A stretch of 64,000 nucleotides of DNA from Curvibacter cyanobacteriorum (GTDB taxonomy: Bacteria; Pseudomonadota; Gammaproteobacteria; Burkholderiales; Burkholderiaceae_C). The stretch is taken from positions 682,001-746,000 of the forward strand of contig NZ_JAQSIP010000001.1 of NCBI RefSeq assembly GCF_028649475.1, read 5' to 3'. A program made the position numbers and the translations under genes. This document shows, one piece after another, positions 54,694-62,536 of this stretch. The first letter of the stretch is position 1, and every line of letters starts with the position of its first letter. The notes under the pieces are model-generated. The model made no database searches, was not told where the DNA came from, and saw only the letters and a program-made list of their open reading frames with translations.

Positions 54694-55241
54694 AGCTGCT
54701 CCTCGACTTCTTCCCGATCATCCTGTTTTTTGCCGCCTTCAAGATCGCCGGCATCTATGTCGCCACCGGCATCGCCATCGTGGCCACCATCCTGCAAATC
54801 GCCTACCTGCGCTTCAAGAACGGCAAGGTCGAGCCCATGCAGTGGGTCAGCCTGGGCGTGATCGTGCTGTTTGGCGGCGCCACGCTGATTGCCCACAACG
54901 ACACCTTCATCAAGTGGAAACCCACGGTGCTGTACTGGCTGATGGGCTCGGCCTTGTTGCTGGGGCAGTTGGTGTTCAAGAAGAACCTCCTCAAATCCCT
55001 GATGGGCGCCCAGATGCAGATGCCCGACGAGGCCTGGCGCCTGGCCAACTGGAGCTGGGTGGGCTTTTTTGCAGCCATGGGTTGCCTCAACCTCTGGGTG
55101 GCGTACAACTTTGACACCGACACCTGGGTCAACTTCAAGCTGTTTGGCGGCATGGGCCTGATGTTTGTGTTTGTCATCGGGCAAGCCCTGTTCTTGTCGC
55201 GCTACATGAAGGCCGACGATCAAGCCAAGGCCCCCGAATGA
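54690..55241 (+). CDS. yciB: Intracellular septation protein A family (YciB)
   Basis: A 183-residue inner-membrane protein with five hydrophobic segments. The start [21 protein letters not shown] and the stretch [21 protein letters not shown] ... [14 protein letters not shown] are characteristic. YciB/IspA helps link cell-envelope growth, division and, in some bacteria, cold or osmotic adaptation. It overlaps msrB and bolA by 4 bases each. Confidence 0.92.
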   Translation: MKLLLDFFPIILFFAAFKIAGIYVATGIAIVATILQIAYLRFKNGKVEPMQWVSLGVIVLFGGATLIAHNDTFIKWKPTVLYWLMGSALLLGQLVFKKNLLKSLMGAQMQMPDEAWRLANWSWVGFFAAMGCLNLWVAYNFDTDTWVNFKLFGGMGLMFVFVIGQALFLSRYMKADDQAKAPE

Positions 55242-55525
55242 CCCTCCACGCCCCCCTCGCCAGCCAAGGCGTCAACGCCGAGGCCCTCCAGCAAAGGCTT
55301 CAGACGGTGCTGCAGCCGACCCGGCTGGAAGTACTCGATGAAAGCGCGGCCCACGCCGGCCACGTCGGGGCCAATGGCACCGGCGCTGGCACCCATTTCA
55401 GGGTCCGCATCGCCAGCCCGGCTTTTACGGGCTGTTCACGCGTGGCGCAGCATCGCCTTGTGTATGATGCGCTGCGAGATTTCATGGACCAGGGCTTGCA
55501 CGCCATCGCCATTGAAGTGCTTTGA
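55238..55525 (+). CDS. bolA: BolA-family protein
   Basis: A 95-residue protein of the BolA/IbaG group. The class-II KH-like fold is indicated by RLEVLDESAAHAGHVGANG, THFRVRIASPAFTGCSRVAQHRLVYDAL and the C-terminal LHAIAIEVL. The His and Cys residues used with monothiol glutaredoxins to hold a 2Fe-2S cluster are plausible here. It likely acts in iron-sulfur handling or envelope stress. It follows yciB with a 4-base overlap and lies 70 bases before the isomerase gene. Confidence 0.9.
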   Translation: MTLHAPLASQGVNAEALQQRLQTVLQPTRLEVLDESAAHAGHVGANGTGAGTHFRVRIASPAFTGCSRVAQHRLVYDALRDFMDQGLHAIAIEVL

Positions 55526-55595
55526 ACGCCCGCAAGGCTTGTCATTCCATCGGGTTCAATCAACCCACCATCTCCGGATTTTCTGAGGAACAAGG

Positions 55596-56381
55596 ATGAA
55601 GAAATTGTGTCTGGGCAGCGTTGCTGCTGCTGTCATCGCCGTCACGCTGGCCCTGCCCGCATCGGCTCAAAACATCGCCATCGTGAACGGCAAGGCGGTT
55701 CCGAAGTCCCGCGCTGACGCGCTGGCCCTGCAAGTGACCCGCTCGGGTCGCCCGGTGACGCCTGAACTCGAAGGCCAAATCAAGGAAGAAGTGATCGCCC
55801 GCGAGATCTTCATGCAAGAAGCCCAGAAGTGGAGCCTGGACACCAGCGACGAGTACAAGACCCAACTCGAACTGGCCCGTCAGACCATCCTGATCCGCGA
55901 ACTGTTCTCCGAGTACCAGAAGAAGAACCCGGTCACCGACGAAGAAACCAAGGCTGAATACGACAAGTTCGTCGCCGCCAACGGTGGCAAGGAATACAAG
56001 GCCCGCCACATCCTTGTCGAGAAGGAAAGCGAAGCCAAGGACATCATCGCCCGCCTGAAGAAGGGTGCCAAGTTCGAAGACATCGCCAAGAAGCAATCCA
56101 AGGACCCGGGTTCGGGCGCCAAGGGCGGTGACCTGGACTGGGCCAACCCGGGCAACTACGTGAAGGAATTCACCGAAGCCCTGCTGAAGCTCAACAAGGG
56201 CCAAACCACCGAAGCCCCGGTGCAAAGCCAATTCGGCTGGCACATCATCCGCCTGGACGATGTGCGCCAGGCTCAGCTGCCGAAGTACGAGGAAGTCAAG
56301 CCGCAAATCGCCCAGCAACTGCAACAGCAAAAGCTGGCGAAGTTCCAAGAGGACCTGCGCGCCAAGGCCAAGGTCGAGTGA
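55596..56381 (+). CDS. Periplasmic parvulin-type peptidyl-prolyl isomerase
   Basis: A 261-residue exported protein with signal peptide (LGSVAAAVIAVTLALPASA, cleaved before QNIAIVNG). N- and C-terminal SurA/PrsA-like helical arms flank a rotamase domain at about 130-225 (KARHILVEKESEAKDII, FEDIAKKQSKDPGSGAKGG, FGWHIIRLDD). It assists folding of outer-membrane or secreted proteins. Lys/Glu-rich sequence and preferred codons suggest strong expression. It ends the selO-to-ppiC string, just before an excellent terminator. The GAGGAACAAGG site precedes the ATG. Confidence 0.92.
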   Translation: MKKLCLGSVAAAVIAVTLALPASAQNIAIVNGKAVPKSRADALALQVTRSGRPVTPELEGQIKEEVIAREIFMQEAQKWSLDTSDEYKTQLELARQTILIRELFSEYQKKNPVTDEETKAEYDKFVAANGGKEYKARHILVEKESEAKDIIARLKKGAKFEDIAKKQSKDPGSGAKGGDLDWANPGNYVKEFTEALLKLNKGQTTEAPVQSQFGWHIIRLDDVRQAQLPKYEEVKPQIAQQLQQQKLAKFQEDLRAKAKVE

Positions 56382-56435
56382 TCGGCCCCGACACGACTCA
56401 GCCGTGACCGCCCAAGCGGGCGGCACGCAGAGCCC

Positions 56436-56461
56436 AGCGGTCTTCGGACCGCTTTTTTTTT
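56436..56461 (+). terminator. Intrinsic terminator after the isomerase gene
   Basis: AGCGGTC-TTCG-GACCGCT (56436-56453) is a 7-bp stem with a stable UUCG-type loop, followed directly by eight T residues (56454-56461). It ends the plus-strand transcript and faces the convergent acyltransferase-like gene. Confidence 0.95.
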
Positions 56462-56469
56462 GGGGGGAC

Positions 56470-57210
56470 TCAGCCCGTCACCGCGCGCCAGCCCATCAGC
56501 GCGCCCAACAGCAGGGGCTGGTGCAGCATGTACCAGCTCAGGCTGTGCCGGCCTGCCCAGGCCAGTGCGCGGGCCAGCGCCCCCCCCTGCCAGGCCAGGC
56601 CGGGCCAGTCACGCCGTTGCGCCCATTGCCCCAAGGCCAGGCCCCACAGCATCAGCCCCAGCCAGGGCAGCACGGGCACGTAGTCTTCGGTCACGGGCTT
56701 GTGGGCAATCAGGCCCAGCACATTGAACGGCTTGGCATCCAACCAGGCCAGGGCGGGCCAGGCCGCATGCAAGCGCTCGGCGCCCAGCCCCAGGCCCAGC
56801 GCGAGCGCCCCGAGCGGCCACAAGCCGGCGCCGCCACGCGCACTCAGGCGTGTCACGATCAACATCACGGCCAAGCCGTGCAGCACCCCGAAAAAGATGT
56901 AGCTGCGCGGGAACATCCACCACGAGCCCAGGCTGACCAGGGCCGCACACGCGGCCACTTGCGCCCAACGGCGCCAGAAACGCCCCCAACCCTGGCCCTG
57001 CGCCACGGCCACCGATTGGCCCAAGCCGGCACACAGCAGGAACAGGCTCACGATCAGCGTGCGTTGCACGGTCCAGAACGGATGGTTGAGGAAGTCCTGC
57101 CGGATCCAGCCCAGGTGGTTGAGGTCGAAGGCGAAGTGGTAGGCCGTCATCCACACCAGGGCCACGCCGCGCAAGGCATCGATCAACTGGAAACGCGGGC
57201 TTGATTTCAT
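56470..57210 (-). CDS. Membrane protein of the heparan-alpha-glucosaminide N-acetyltransferase-like (DUF1624) family
   Basis: A 246-residue inner-membrane protein from ATG 57210. The start FQLIDALRGVALVWMTAYHFAFDLNHLG is the family hallmark (D-x-x-R-G-x-x-x-x-x-M-x-x-x-H), followed by six or seven more hydrophobic segments and a C-terminal HSLSWYMLHQPLL. Related proteins transfer acyl groups across the membrane, but small bacterial forms like this one are uncharacterised. It converges on the parvulin gene and is divergent from the metallo-hydrolase gene. Confidence 0.8.
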   Translation of the reverse strand: MKSSPRFQLIDALRGVALVWMTAYHFAFDLNHLGWIRQDFLNHPFWTVQRTLIVSLFLLCAGLGQSVAVAQGQGWGRFWRRWAQVAACAALVSLGSWWMFPRSYIFFGVLHGLAVMLIVTRLSARGGAGLWPLGALALGLGLGAERLHAAWPALAWLDAKPFNVLGLIAHKPVTEDYVPVLPWLGLMLWGLALGQWAQRRDWPGLAWQGGALARALAWAGRHSLSWYMLHQPLLLGALMGWRAVTG

Positions 57211-57302
57211 GGGCGAAGTGTAGGGGCATGGCGCCCCCCAATTGACGACCCCATACAGGCCCGTTTCAATCAAGCCCATCCACCCACCAAAGAAAGCCCA
57301 CC

Positions 57303-58157
57303 ATGCGCCTTTTTGACTGCCTTGCCCCCACCCGAGCCCTGACCCGCCGCTGGCTGCTGGGCGCCGCCTTGTTGGGGGCTGCGGGCCTGGCCGCCGCCCA
57401 AGGCACGGGCAAAACCGAGGTGCTGTGGCTGGGCCAGGCCGCGGCGCGCATCACCTCCCCGGGGGGCAAGGTCATCGTGATCGACCCCTGGCTGACCTCC
57501 AACCCCAAGACCCCCGCCGAGTTCAAGAAGCTTGAGGCCCTGGGCAAGGTGGACCTGATCCTGGTCACCCACGGACACTTTGACCACTTCGCCGACGCCC
57601 CCGCCCTGTCGCAGATGCACAAGGCCCCGATGTACGGCCCGGCTGGCATGAACCAGAGCATCACGGCGCTGGGCATCCTGCCCGTAGAGCTGGCGCCGCG
57701 CTTCGGCAAGGGCGGCACCATCGCCCCGTTCGGCCCCAATGGCGTGAAGATCACCGCGGTGCACGCCGAGCACTCCTCGGAGGTGGTCTGGAAGAACCCG
57801 GCCACCAGCAAGGACGAAGTCCACGTCGGCGGTGAGCCCGTGGGCTTCATCCTCGAGATGGAAAACGGCTTCAAGGTCTGGCACATGGGGGACACCGCGG
57901 TGTTCGGCGACATGACCTTGATTGGTCGCATGTACAAGCCGGACCTGGTGATGATCCCGATCGGTGGCCACTTTGTGATGAACCCTGCCGACGCTGCGAT
58001 GGCGGTGCGCGACATGATCAAACCACGTTTTGCGCTGCCCATCCACTACGGCACCACCCCGGTGCTGCGCGGCACGCCAGCCGAGTTCAAAGAAGCCCTG
58101 GGCCAAGGCGGCGCGCAGATGCTGGCGGTCGAACCTGGCCAGAAGGTGGAGTTCTGA
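57303..58157 (+). CDS. Tat-exported metal-dependent hydrolase (UPF0173-like metallo-beta-lactamase fold)
   Basis: A 284-residue protein. The N-terminus TRRWLLGAALLGAAGLAAA has a twin arginine and a signal core, suggesting Tat export before AQGTG. The fold is shown by LVTHGHFDHFADAP (HxHxDH zinc motif), HAEHSSEVVW, HMGDTAVFGDM and IPIGGHFVMNP ... LPIHYGTTPVL. The UPF0173 relatives are cytoplasmic, so export is notable. Substrate unknown. Confidence 0.85.
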   Translation: MRLFDCLAPTRALTRRWLLGAALLGAAGLAAAQGTGKTEVLWLGQAAARITSPGGKVIVIDPWLTSNPKTPAEFKKLEALGKVDLILVTHGHFDHFADAPALSQMHKAPMYGPAGMNQSITALGILPVELAPRFGKGGTIAPFGPNGVKITAVHAEHSSEVVWKNPATSKDEVHVGGEPVGFILEMENGFKVWHMGDTAVFGDMTLIGRMYKPDLVMIPIGGHFVMNPADAAMAVRDMIKPRFALPIHYGTTPVLRGTPAEFKEALGQGGAQMLAVEPGQKVEF

Positions 58158-58321
58158 GTCGGTGCTGCCCCGGTCCAGCGCGTCCTTGAGGGCGTCTGCG
58201 CTGGATCAACAAGCGGCTCAGAGGGGGGCCAGGGTGCCGTGTCAGGGGCCCGCCCCAGGCGTATATTGAACCCCACAGGCCACCGGTTGGCGGTGGCCTG
58301 ATGGATCCAGAAAGGCCTGTC

Positions 58322-58783
58322 ATGCACATCCTCTTGCCCCTCGACGGTTCCGACCTGTCCCTCGAAGCGGTTCGCTTTGCGATCCGCCTGTCCCACGAGG
58401 GCCTGCATGCCCATTTGCTGCTCGCCAATGTGCAGTCGCCCGCCAGCCTTTATGAGCTGGTGCAGGCCCCAGACCCCCAAGTGATCGATGAGATCGCCCG
58501 CGCGGCCGGTCAGCATGCCCTGGAGAAGGCGCAAGCCCTGCTGCACGCGGCCGGCGTGCCCCACCATTGCGAGGTGGTGACCGGCGAACCGGTGCTGGCC
58601 TTGCTCGATCTGATCGAGCTCAAGCGCTGCAGCCTGGTCATCATGGCGGGGCACGGCAAAAGCCTGCTGCGCACGGTGCTGGAGGGGTCGGTCTCGCACG
58701 AGCTGCTGCAAGCCTCGCCGGTGCCCGTGCTGATCGTGAAGCCGCCAGAACCCGATGCGGACGCGGACACGCTGCTGGACTGA
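58322..58783 (+). CDS. Universal stress protein (UspA family)
   Basis: A 153-residue cytoplasmic protein from ATG 58322. The start HILLPLDGSDLSLEAVRFAIRLS and the end AGHGKSLLRTVLEGSVSHELLQASPVPVLIV follow the Usp fold; the nucleotide motif G-x2-G-x9-G-S/T is partly kept as GHGKSLLRTVLEGSVS, so ATP binding is possible. It lies 90 bases from the convergent Fnr-like regulator gene. Role in stress endurance is inferred from the family. Confidence 0.87.
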   Translation: MHILLPLDGSDLSLEAVRFAIRLSHEGLHAHLLLANVQSPASLYELVQAPDPQVIDEIARAAGQHALEKAQALLHAAGVPHHCEVVTGEPVLALLDLIELKRCSLVIMAGHGKSLLRTVLEGSVSHELLQASPVPVLIVKPPEPDADADTLLD

Positions 58784-58873
58784 GGCCACGGGCCACGGTG
58801 CCCCCCGCCGCCCACCACACGGCCCACCACGCCGCCCTGCCCGGCCCCCCAACGGCCCGGGCCACCAGGGGCT

Positions 58874-59590
58874 TCAGTCGCCCTGGCAGACGGCCTGCAA
58901 GCGCTGCGGGTCCAGCAGCCGGTAATGGCGCCCTTGTCGGTCCAGTGACGCCAGGATGCCGTCGCGCACCAAGGCGCTGACTTCGCGGCTCACGGTTTCG
59001 AGCTTGAGGTCCAGCATGGCCCCCATGTCCTCGCGCCGGAACAGGGTCAGCTCCGTGCCCGCCTGCGGCTGCGCCATTTTGCTCACCAAGTGGGCCACCC
59101 GCTGGCGGGCGGTGCCAAAGTTGAGCTCAGCCAGCCAGTCATCGGCGGCCTTCAAGGCCCCTTGCCATTTGGCCATCAGTTGCCCATGCAGGCGGGGCGA
59201 CTGCGCGGCCAGCGTGTGCAGCACGTCGAGCGGGATGCGGCACACCGCGACCTCGGTCAAGGCCACGGCCTCGCTGTCAAAGCGCGAGGTGGCCAGGGCC
59301 TCCAGGCCGGCCACGTCGCCCGCCTGCAGCAGGCGCACGATGCGCTCACGGCCATCGGGGGTGGCGCGCACCAGCTTGAGCGTGCCCCGGCGCACCGTGA
59401 ACAAGCCCGGCGCGGCCTGCCCCTCCGAGTAAAGCACCTGGCCCGCCTGGTACAGCAGGTCGTCGATCGGGGCGTGGATGAGCGCGAAGTCGCGCTCATC
59501 CAGTGCCGCAAACAAGGCCATGTCGCGGATGCCGCAACCACGGCAATCGGAGGTCCCGCGCCAGGCGGATTCGGTTTGGATCGGGATCAT
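58874..59590 (-). CDS. Crp/Fnr-family regulator with N-terminal cysteine pair
   Basis: A 238-residue regulator from ATG 59590. The N-terminus has SDCRGCGIRDMALF, a CxxC pair as in Fnr-type oxygen sensors, and a further Cys in VAVCRIPLDVL; only three of the usual four cluster cysteines are obvious, so Fe-S binding is uncertain. The sensor barrel (YQAGQVLYSEGQAAPGLFTVRRGTLKLV) and the C-terminal helix-turn-helix (FRREDMGAMLDLKLETVSREVSALV) are clear. Likely governs responses to oxygen or redox state. Position next to a usp gene fits, as Usp proteins are often Fnr/Anr-controlled. Confidence 0.85.
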   Translation of the reverse strand: MIPIQTESAWRGTSDCRGCGIRDMALFAALDERDFALIHAPIDDLLYQAGQVLYSEGQAAPGLFTVRRGTLKLVRATPDGRERIVRLLQAGDVAGLEALATSRFDSEAVALTEVAVCRIPLDVLHTLAAQSPRLHGQLMAKWQGALKAADDWLAELNFGTARQRVAHLVSKMAQPQAGTELTLFRREDMGAMLDLKLETVSREVSALVRDGILASLDRQGRHYRLLDPQRLQAVCQGD

Positions 59591-59649
59591 GGGCAACGGG
59601 GGCTGCGGGTGACGGACAAGGTAAACCGTGATTTTCCACGGCGGGGGGC

Positions 59650-60072
59650 TCAATCGGCGTGACTGATTCGCGCGCGCTGCTGTTTGACCTGGGCCCGCGA
59701 GGCCTTGCCGTCAAGGCGGCGCAGTTGCGAACCCCGCGTCGGACGGGTCGCTTTGCGCCGCTTGGGCAGGCGCGACACGCTGTCCACCAGGGCCTGCAGG
59801 CGCTGCAGGGCGTCGCTGCGGTTGAAGTCCTGGCTGCGGCTGGTCTGGGCCTTGATGACCACCACCCCGTCGCTGTTGATGCGCTGATCGCTGAGCGCCA
59901 ACAGGCGGGCCTTGATGTCGTCGGGCAGCGACGAGGCGGGGATCGAGTAGCGCAGGTGCACGGCGCTGGACACCTTGTTCACGTTCTGCCCGCCCGCGCC
60001 CTGGGCCCGGATGGCACTGAACTCGACCTCGTCTTCGAGGACGGCAAACAAAGGGGGCACCGACGCACTCAT
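59650..60072 (-). CDS. arfB: Ribosome-rescue peptidyl-tRNA hydrolase ArfB
   Basis: A 140-residue protein from ATG 60072. The release-factor GGQ motif lies in RAQGAGGQNVNKVSSAV, and the C-terminal tail is basic and unstructured (RLPKRRKATRPTRGSQLRRL), as needed to enter the mRNA channel of stalled ribosomes. It hydrolyses the stuck peptidyl-tRNA on non-stop complexes. Formerly YaeJ. It lies 92 bases after the flavin reductase gene. Confidence 0.93.
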   Translation of the reverse strand: MSASVPPLFAVLEDEVEFSAIRAQGAGGQNVNKVSSAVHLRYSIPASSLPDDIKARLLALSDQRINSDGVVVIKAQTSRSQDFNRSDALQRLQALVDSVSRLPKRRKATRPTRGSQLRRLDGKASRAQVKQQRARISHAD

Positions 60073-60164
60073 GCGCGCATTGTGCCTTGACAGGCCGCCA
60101 GGCGCCCCATAGGTCGCCCCTTGGAGCTGCCAGCGCCCCACCGGGCGAAGGGCGGGCCGTCAAC

Positions 60165-60797
60165 TCACCGGGGGCGGTACAGCTTGAACAACTGTTCGGG
60201 ACCGATGCGGAAGTAGTCGCCCGGCCCACCGGCCCGCAGCACGATGTCGGCGGCGGCGGTGTCAAAAATACCGTCCTTGAGCAAGCGGCGGTCCAGGTGC
60301 ACGGCCACCACCTCGCCCAGCACCAGCCAGCTCGGCACGTCTTCGCCGGCCGCGGTTTTCAGCTGCGTCAGCTGGGTCAGCTTGCACTCGAAACTGACCG
60401 GGCTCTCGGCCACCCGGGGCACCTGGATCAGGCGCGAGGCCACCGGTGTGACACCCGCGAGTTCAAACTCATTGACTTCTGGCGCCACCGCTGCGCAGCT
60501 TTGGTTCATGGCCTCCACCAGCGGGTGGGTGACCAGGTTCCAGGCGAACTCACCGGTTTGCTCGATGTTGCGCACCGTGTCCTTGTAGCCGATGCTCGAA
60601 AAACCCACGATCGGCGGCACGTAGTTGAAGGCGTTGAAAAAGCTGTAAGGCGCCAGGTTCAGCAGGCCCTCGGCCGAGCGGCTGGAGATCCAGCCAATCG
60701 GGCGGGGCCCCACGATGGCGTTGAACGGGTCGTGGGGCAGACCGTGGCCCAGGCGGGGTTCGTAGAAGTGGGTGTTTTCGGACAAGACAGGCTCCAT
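60165..60797 (-). CDS. Flavin reductase-like FMN-binding protein
   Basis: A 210-residue protein from ATG 60797. PFNAIVGPRPIGWISSRSAEGLLNLAPYSFFNAFNYVPPIVGFS is the split-barrel FMN-binding motif of the flavin reductase family, and EFAWNLVTHPLVEAMNQSCA follows it. Such proteins bind FMN and may reduce it with NAD(P)H for a partner oxygenase, though none is adjacent. It is divergent from the hypothetical gene at 61044, across an AT-rich region with a Crp-type site. Confidence 0.86.
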   Translation of the reverse strand: MEPVLSENTHFYEPRLGHGLPHDPFNAIVGPRPIGWISSRSAEGLLNLAPYSFFNAFNYVPPIVGFSSIGYKDTVRNIEQTGEFAWNLVTHPLVEAMNQSCAAVAPEVNEFELAGVTPVASRLIQVPRVAESPVSFECKLTQLTQLKTAAGEDVPSWLVLGEVVAVHLDRRLLKDGIFDTAAADIVLRAGGPGDYFRIGPEQLFKLYRPR

Positions 60798-60892
60798 CAC
60801 AACAGGGCCACACCCTAACCGAAGGGCCGCAGGCCGGTGTGTCACCTGGGCAATCCCCCGCCACGCAGCTCAAGCGTCCTGGGGCTGAACTG

Positions 60893-60906
60893 TGACGTTC
60901 ACGTCA
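60893..60906. promoter_or_regulatory. Palindrome TGACGT-TC-ACGTCA in divergent promoter region
   Basis: A perfect 6-2-6 inverted repeat 96 bases before the flavin reductase start and 138 before the hypothetical gene. A binding protein cannot be named. Confidence 0.4.
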
Positions 60907-60985
60907 ACGAATGCTTTCACAGGCTATTCACACAAACCCTGCCTAATGTCTTTTTCAACCGACAGTTGATCCAGCCCCATTGCAG

Positions 60986-61001
60986 TGTGAAGAATTTCAC
61001 A
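60986..61001. promoter_or_regulatory. Consensus Crp-type site
   Basis: TGTGAAGAATTTCACA matches TGTGA-N6-TCACA at every conserved base. It is centred about 50 bases before the ATG at 61044 and lies between that gene and the divergent flavin reductase gene. The surrounding 60890-61020 region is AT-rich for this genome. A Crp/Vfr-like protein should bind here; two Crp/Fnr-family genes lie elsewhere in the window but neither need be the one. Confidence 0.7.
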
Positions 61002-61043
61002 TTACCTTTCGAAGTTCTCCTACGTCCGGTGTGCCCTGTCCCC

Positions 61044-61397
61044 ATGAATTGGTTCCGATCTGCAGTCAGAAGTGGTTTTCAAGCCCTGCGGCCCAATCTC
61101 TCGGGCGCCGCCCAGCCCCGCCGCGAAGCCCGTGTGGCAACCCTGCGCGAAGCCATGCTCGCCTGCCTGGTGCCGCCACTCGACAGCATGGCCGTGCAAG
61201 TCCAGCAACGCATCCGTTTCTCGGCCGACCCGGACAGCCTATGGTACCTGCGGGGTGACCTGCTCCATGTGCTGGCCGCCCGCCAGGGTGAGATGGCCGC
61301 CCGCGCCCAGCTGGACCGCCTGACCCCCTTGTTTGAAGGACTGCTGCCGAAGGCCCTGACGCGGGCTCAAAAAAACGGGCGCGAGGCCCGTCACTGA
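61044..61397 (+). CDS. Small conserved-looking hypothetical protein
   Basis: A 117-residue protein from ATG 61044 (the frame is open further upstream through the promoter region, but that part looks non-coding). Residues 30-110 are mostly helical (LREAMLACLVPPLDSMAVQVQQRIRF and LRGDLLHVLAARQGEMAARAQLDRL). I recognise no family. It would be controlled by the Crp-type site upstream. A strong hairpin follows the stop. Confidence 0.65.
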   Translation: MNWFRSAVRSGFQALRPNLSGAAQPRREARVATLREAMLACLVPPLDSMAVQVQQRIRFSADPDSLWYLRGDLLHVLAARQGEMAARAQLDRLTPLFEGLLPKALTRAQKNGREARH

Positions 61398-61401
61398 GAT
61401 C

Positions 61402-61422
61402 GCGGCCTCCCGCGGAGGCCGC
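61402..61422. other. Strong hairpin between convergent genes
   Basis: GCGGCCTCC-CGC-GGAGGCCGC is a 9-3-9 perfect stem-loop between the hypothetical gene and LD-carboxypeptidase. No T-run follows in either direction, so it may act as a partial bidirectional terminator. Confidence 0.5.
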
Positions 61423-61441
61423 AGCCGCTTCAGACCACCGC

Positions 61442-62431
61442 TCAGCGCAGGTGGCCCCAGAACAACAGCGCGTCGCGCTCATCCACCGACAGCGTCACCG
61501 AAGCGCCCACCGGCAGCAGCACCTTGGTCGCCACATGGCCGAACGGCAGGCCCGTCAACACCGGCACCCGGGTCTGGCTGCGCAGCCATTGCACCACCGT
61601 GTCGAACTTGAAGCCCTTGTCGTGGGGCGTCAGGCGGTAGTCGGTGAACTGGCCCAGCACGATCGCCTTTTGGCGGTCCAGCACACCGGCATGCAGCAGT
61701 TGCGTCAGCAGGCGCTCGATGCGGTAGGGGTGCTCGTTGACGTCCTCAAGGAACAACACCCCCCCCTTGGGGTTGGGCAGGTAAGGCGTGCCCACCAGCG
61801 AGGCCAACACCGCGAGGTTGCCGCCCCAGAGTGGCGCCTTCTTGAGCGTGAAAGGCTCGATGCCCGGCAGCGCCGCCGCCGCGCTGCCCTTGCGCGGGCG
61901 CGGCAGTTCCCAGCCAGCGCCTTCGCCATGGCCCGTGAACAGGTCGTCCAGGCAGGCCAGCATGATGTCGTCGGGTTCTTCTTCGGTGCCCAGGTCAGCG
62001 CCCAGGGCCGGACCGGACCAGCTGATGGCCCCGGTCTTGGCCAACAGCGCGTTCTGGAACGCGGTGAAGTCGCTGAGGCCCACGTACTCGGTGCCCCGCT
62101 CGATCGACTTGGCCACGGCCTTGTAAGGCAGGCGCGGCAGCAGGCGGGTCAGGCCGTAGCCGCCGCGCGAGATCAAGGCCACATCGGCACCACTGGCCGC
62201 CGCGCGGGTGATGGCGGCCAGGCGGGTGTCGTCGTCACCGGCAAAGCGCATGTGGCTGGCCAGGGCCGCGGTATCGACCTCGACCTGGTGACCCAGCGCC
62301 TTCAGGCGCGCAATGCCACGCTTGAAGGCGGCCTTGTCGCGCACCGCGCTGGAGGGCGAGAAAACATAGATGTGCCGCGGGCCGTGGTGGTGGCCGCACG
62401 AGGCGGGATCGTGGTTGTGCTGGTCTGACAA
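61442..62431 (-). CDS. ldcA: Muramoyltetrapeptide LD-carboxypeptidase
   Basis: A 329-residue S66-family serine peptidase that removes the terminal D-Ala from tetrapeptides during cell-wall recycling in the cytoplasm. The S66 hallmarks are present: ISRGGYGLTRLLP, GLSDFTAFQNALL with the nucleophile, the LEDVNEHPYRIERLL region with the acid, and the His in LPFGHVATK. No ATG opens the frame: start TTG 62431 is preferred (GGA upstream); TTG 62479 would add 16 residues. The N-terminus is His-rich (QHNHDPASCGHHHGPRH). Confidence 0.85.
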   Translation of the reverse strand: MSDQHNHDPASCGHHHGPRHIYVFSPSSAVRDKAAFKRGIARLKALGHQVEVDTAALASHMRFAGDDDTRLAAITRAAASGADVALISRGGYGLTRLLPRLPYKAVAKSIERGTEYVGLSDFTAFQNALLAKTGAISWSGPALGADLGTEEEPDDIMLACLDDLFTGHGEGAGWELPRPRKGSAAAALPGIEPFTLKKAPLWGGNLAVLASLVGTPYLPNPKGGVLFLEDVNEHPYRIERLLTQLLHAGVLDRQKAIVLGQFTDYRLTPHDKGFKFDTVVQWLRSQTRVPVLTGLPFGHVATKVLLPVGASVTLSVDERDALLFWGHLR

Positions 62432-62536
62432 GGTCGTGTCCAACCGGTCTTGTGACGGCTGGCTCCGGATAAAGGACAAAAAGAAGGTGGCTGGCAGGGG
62501 CCCCGTCCGTCTACGAACAAAGACCCGGCTGGCGGC

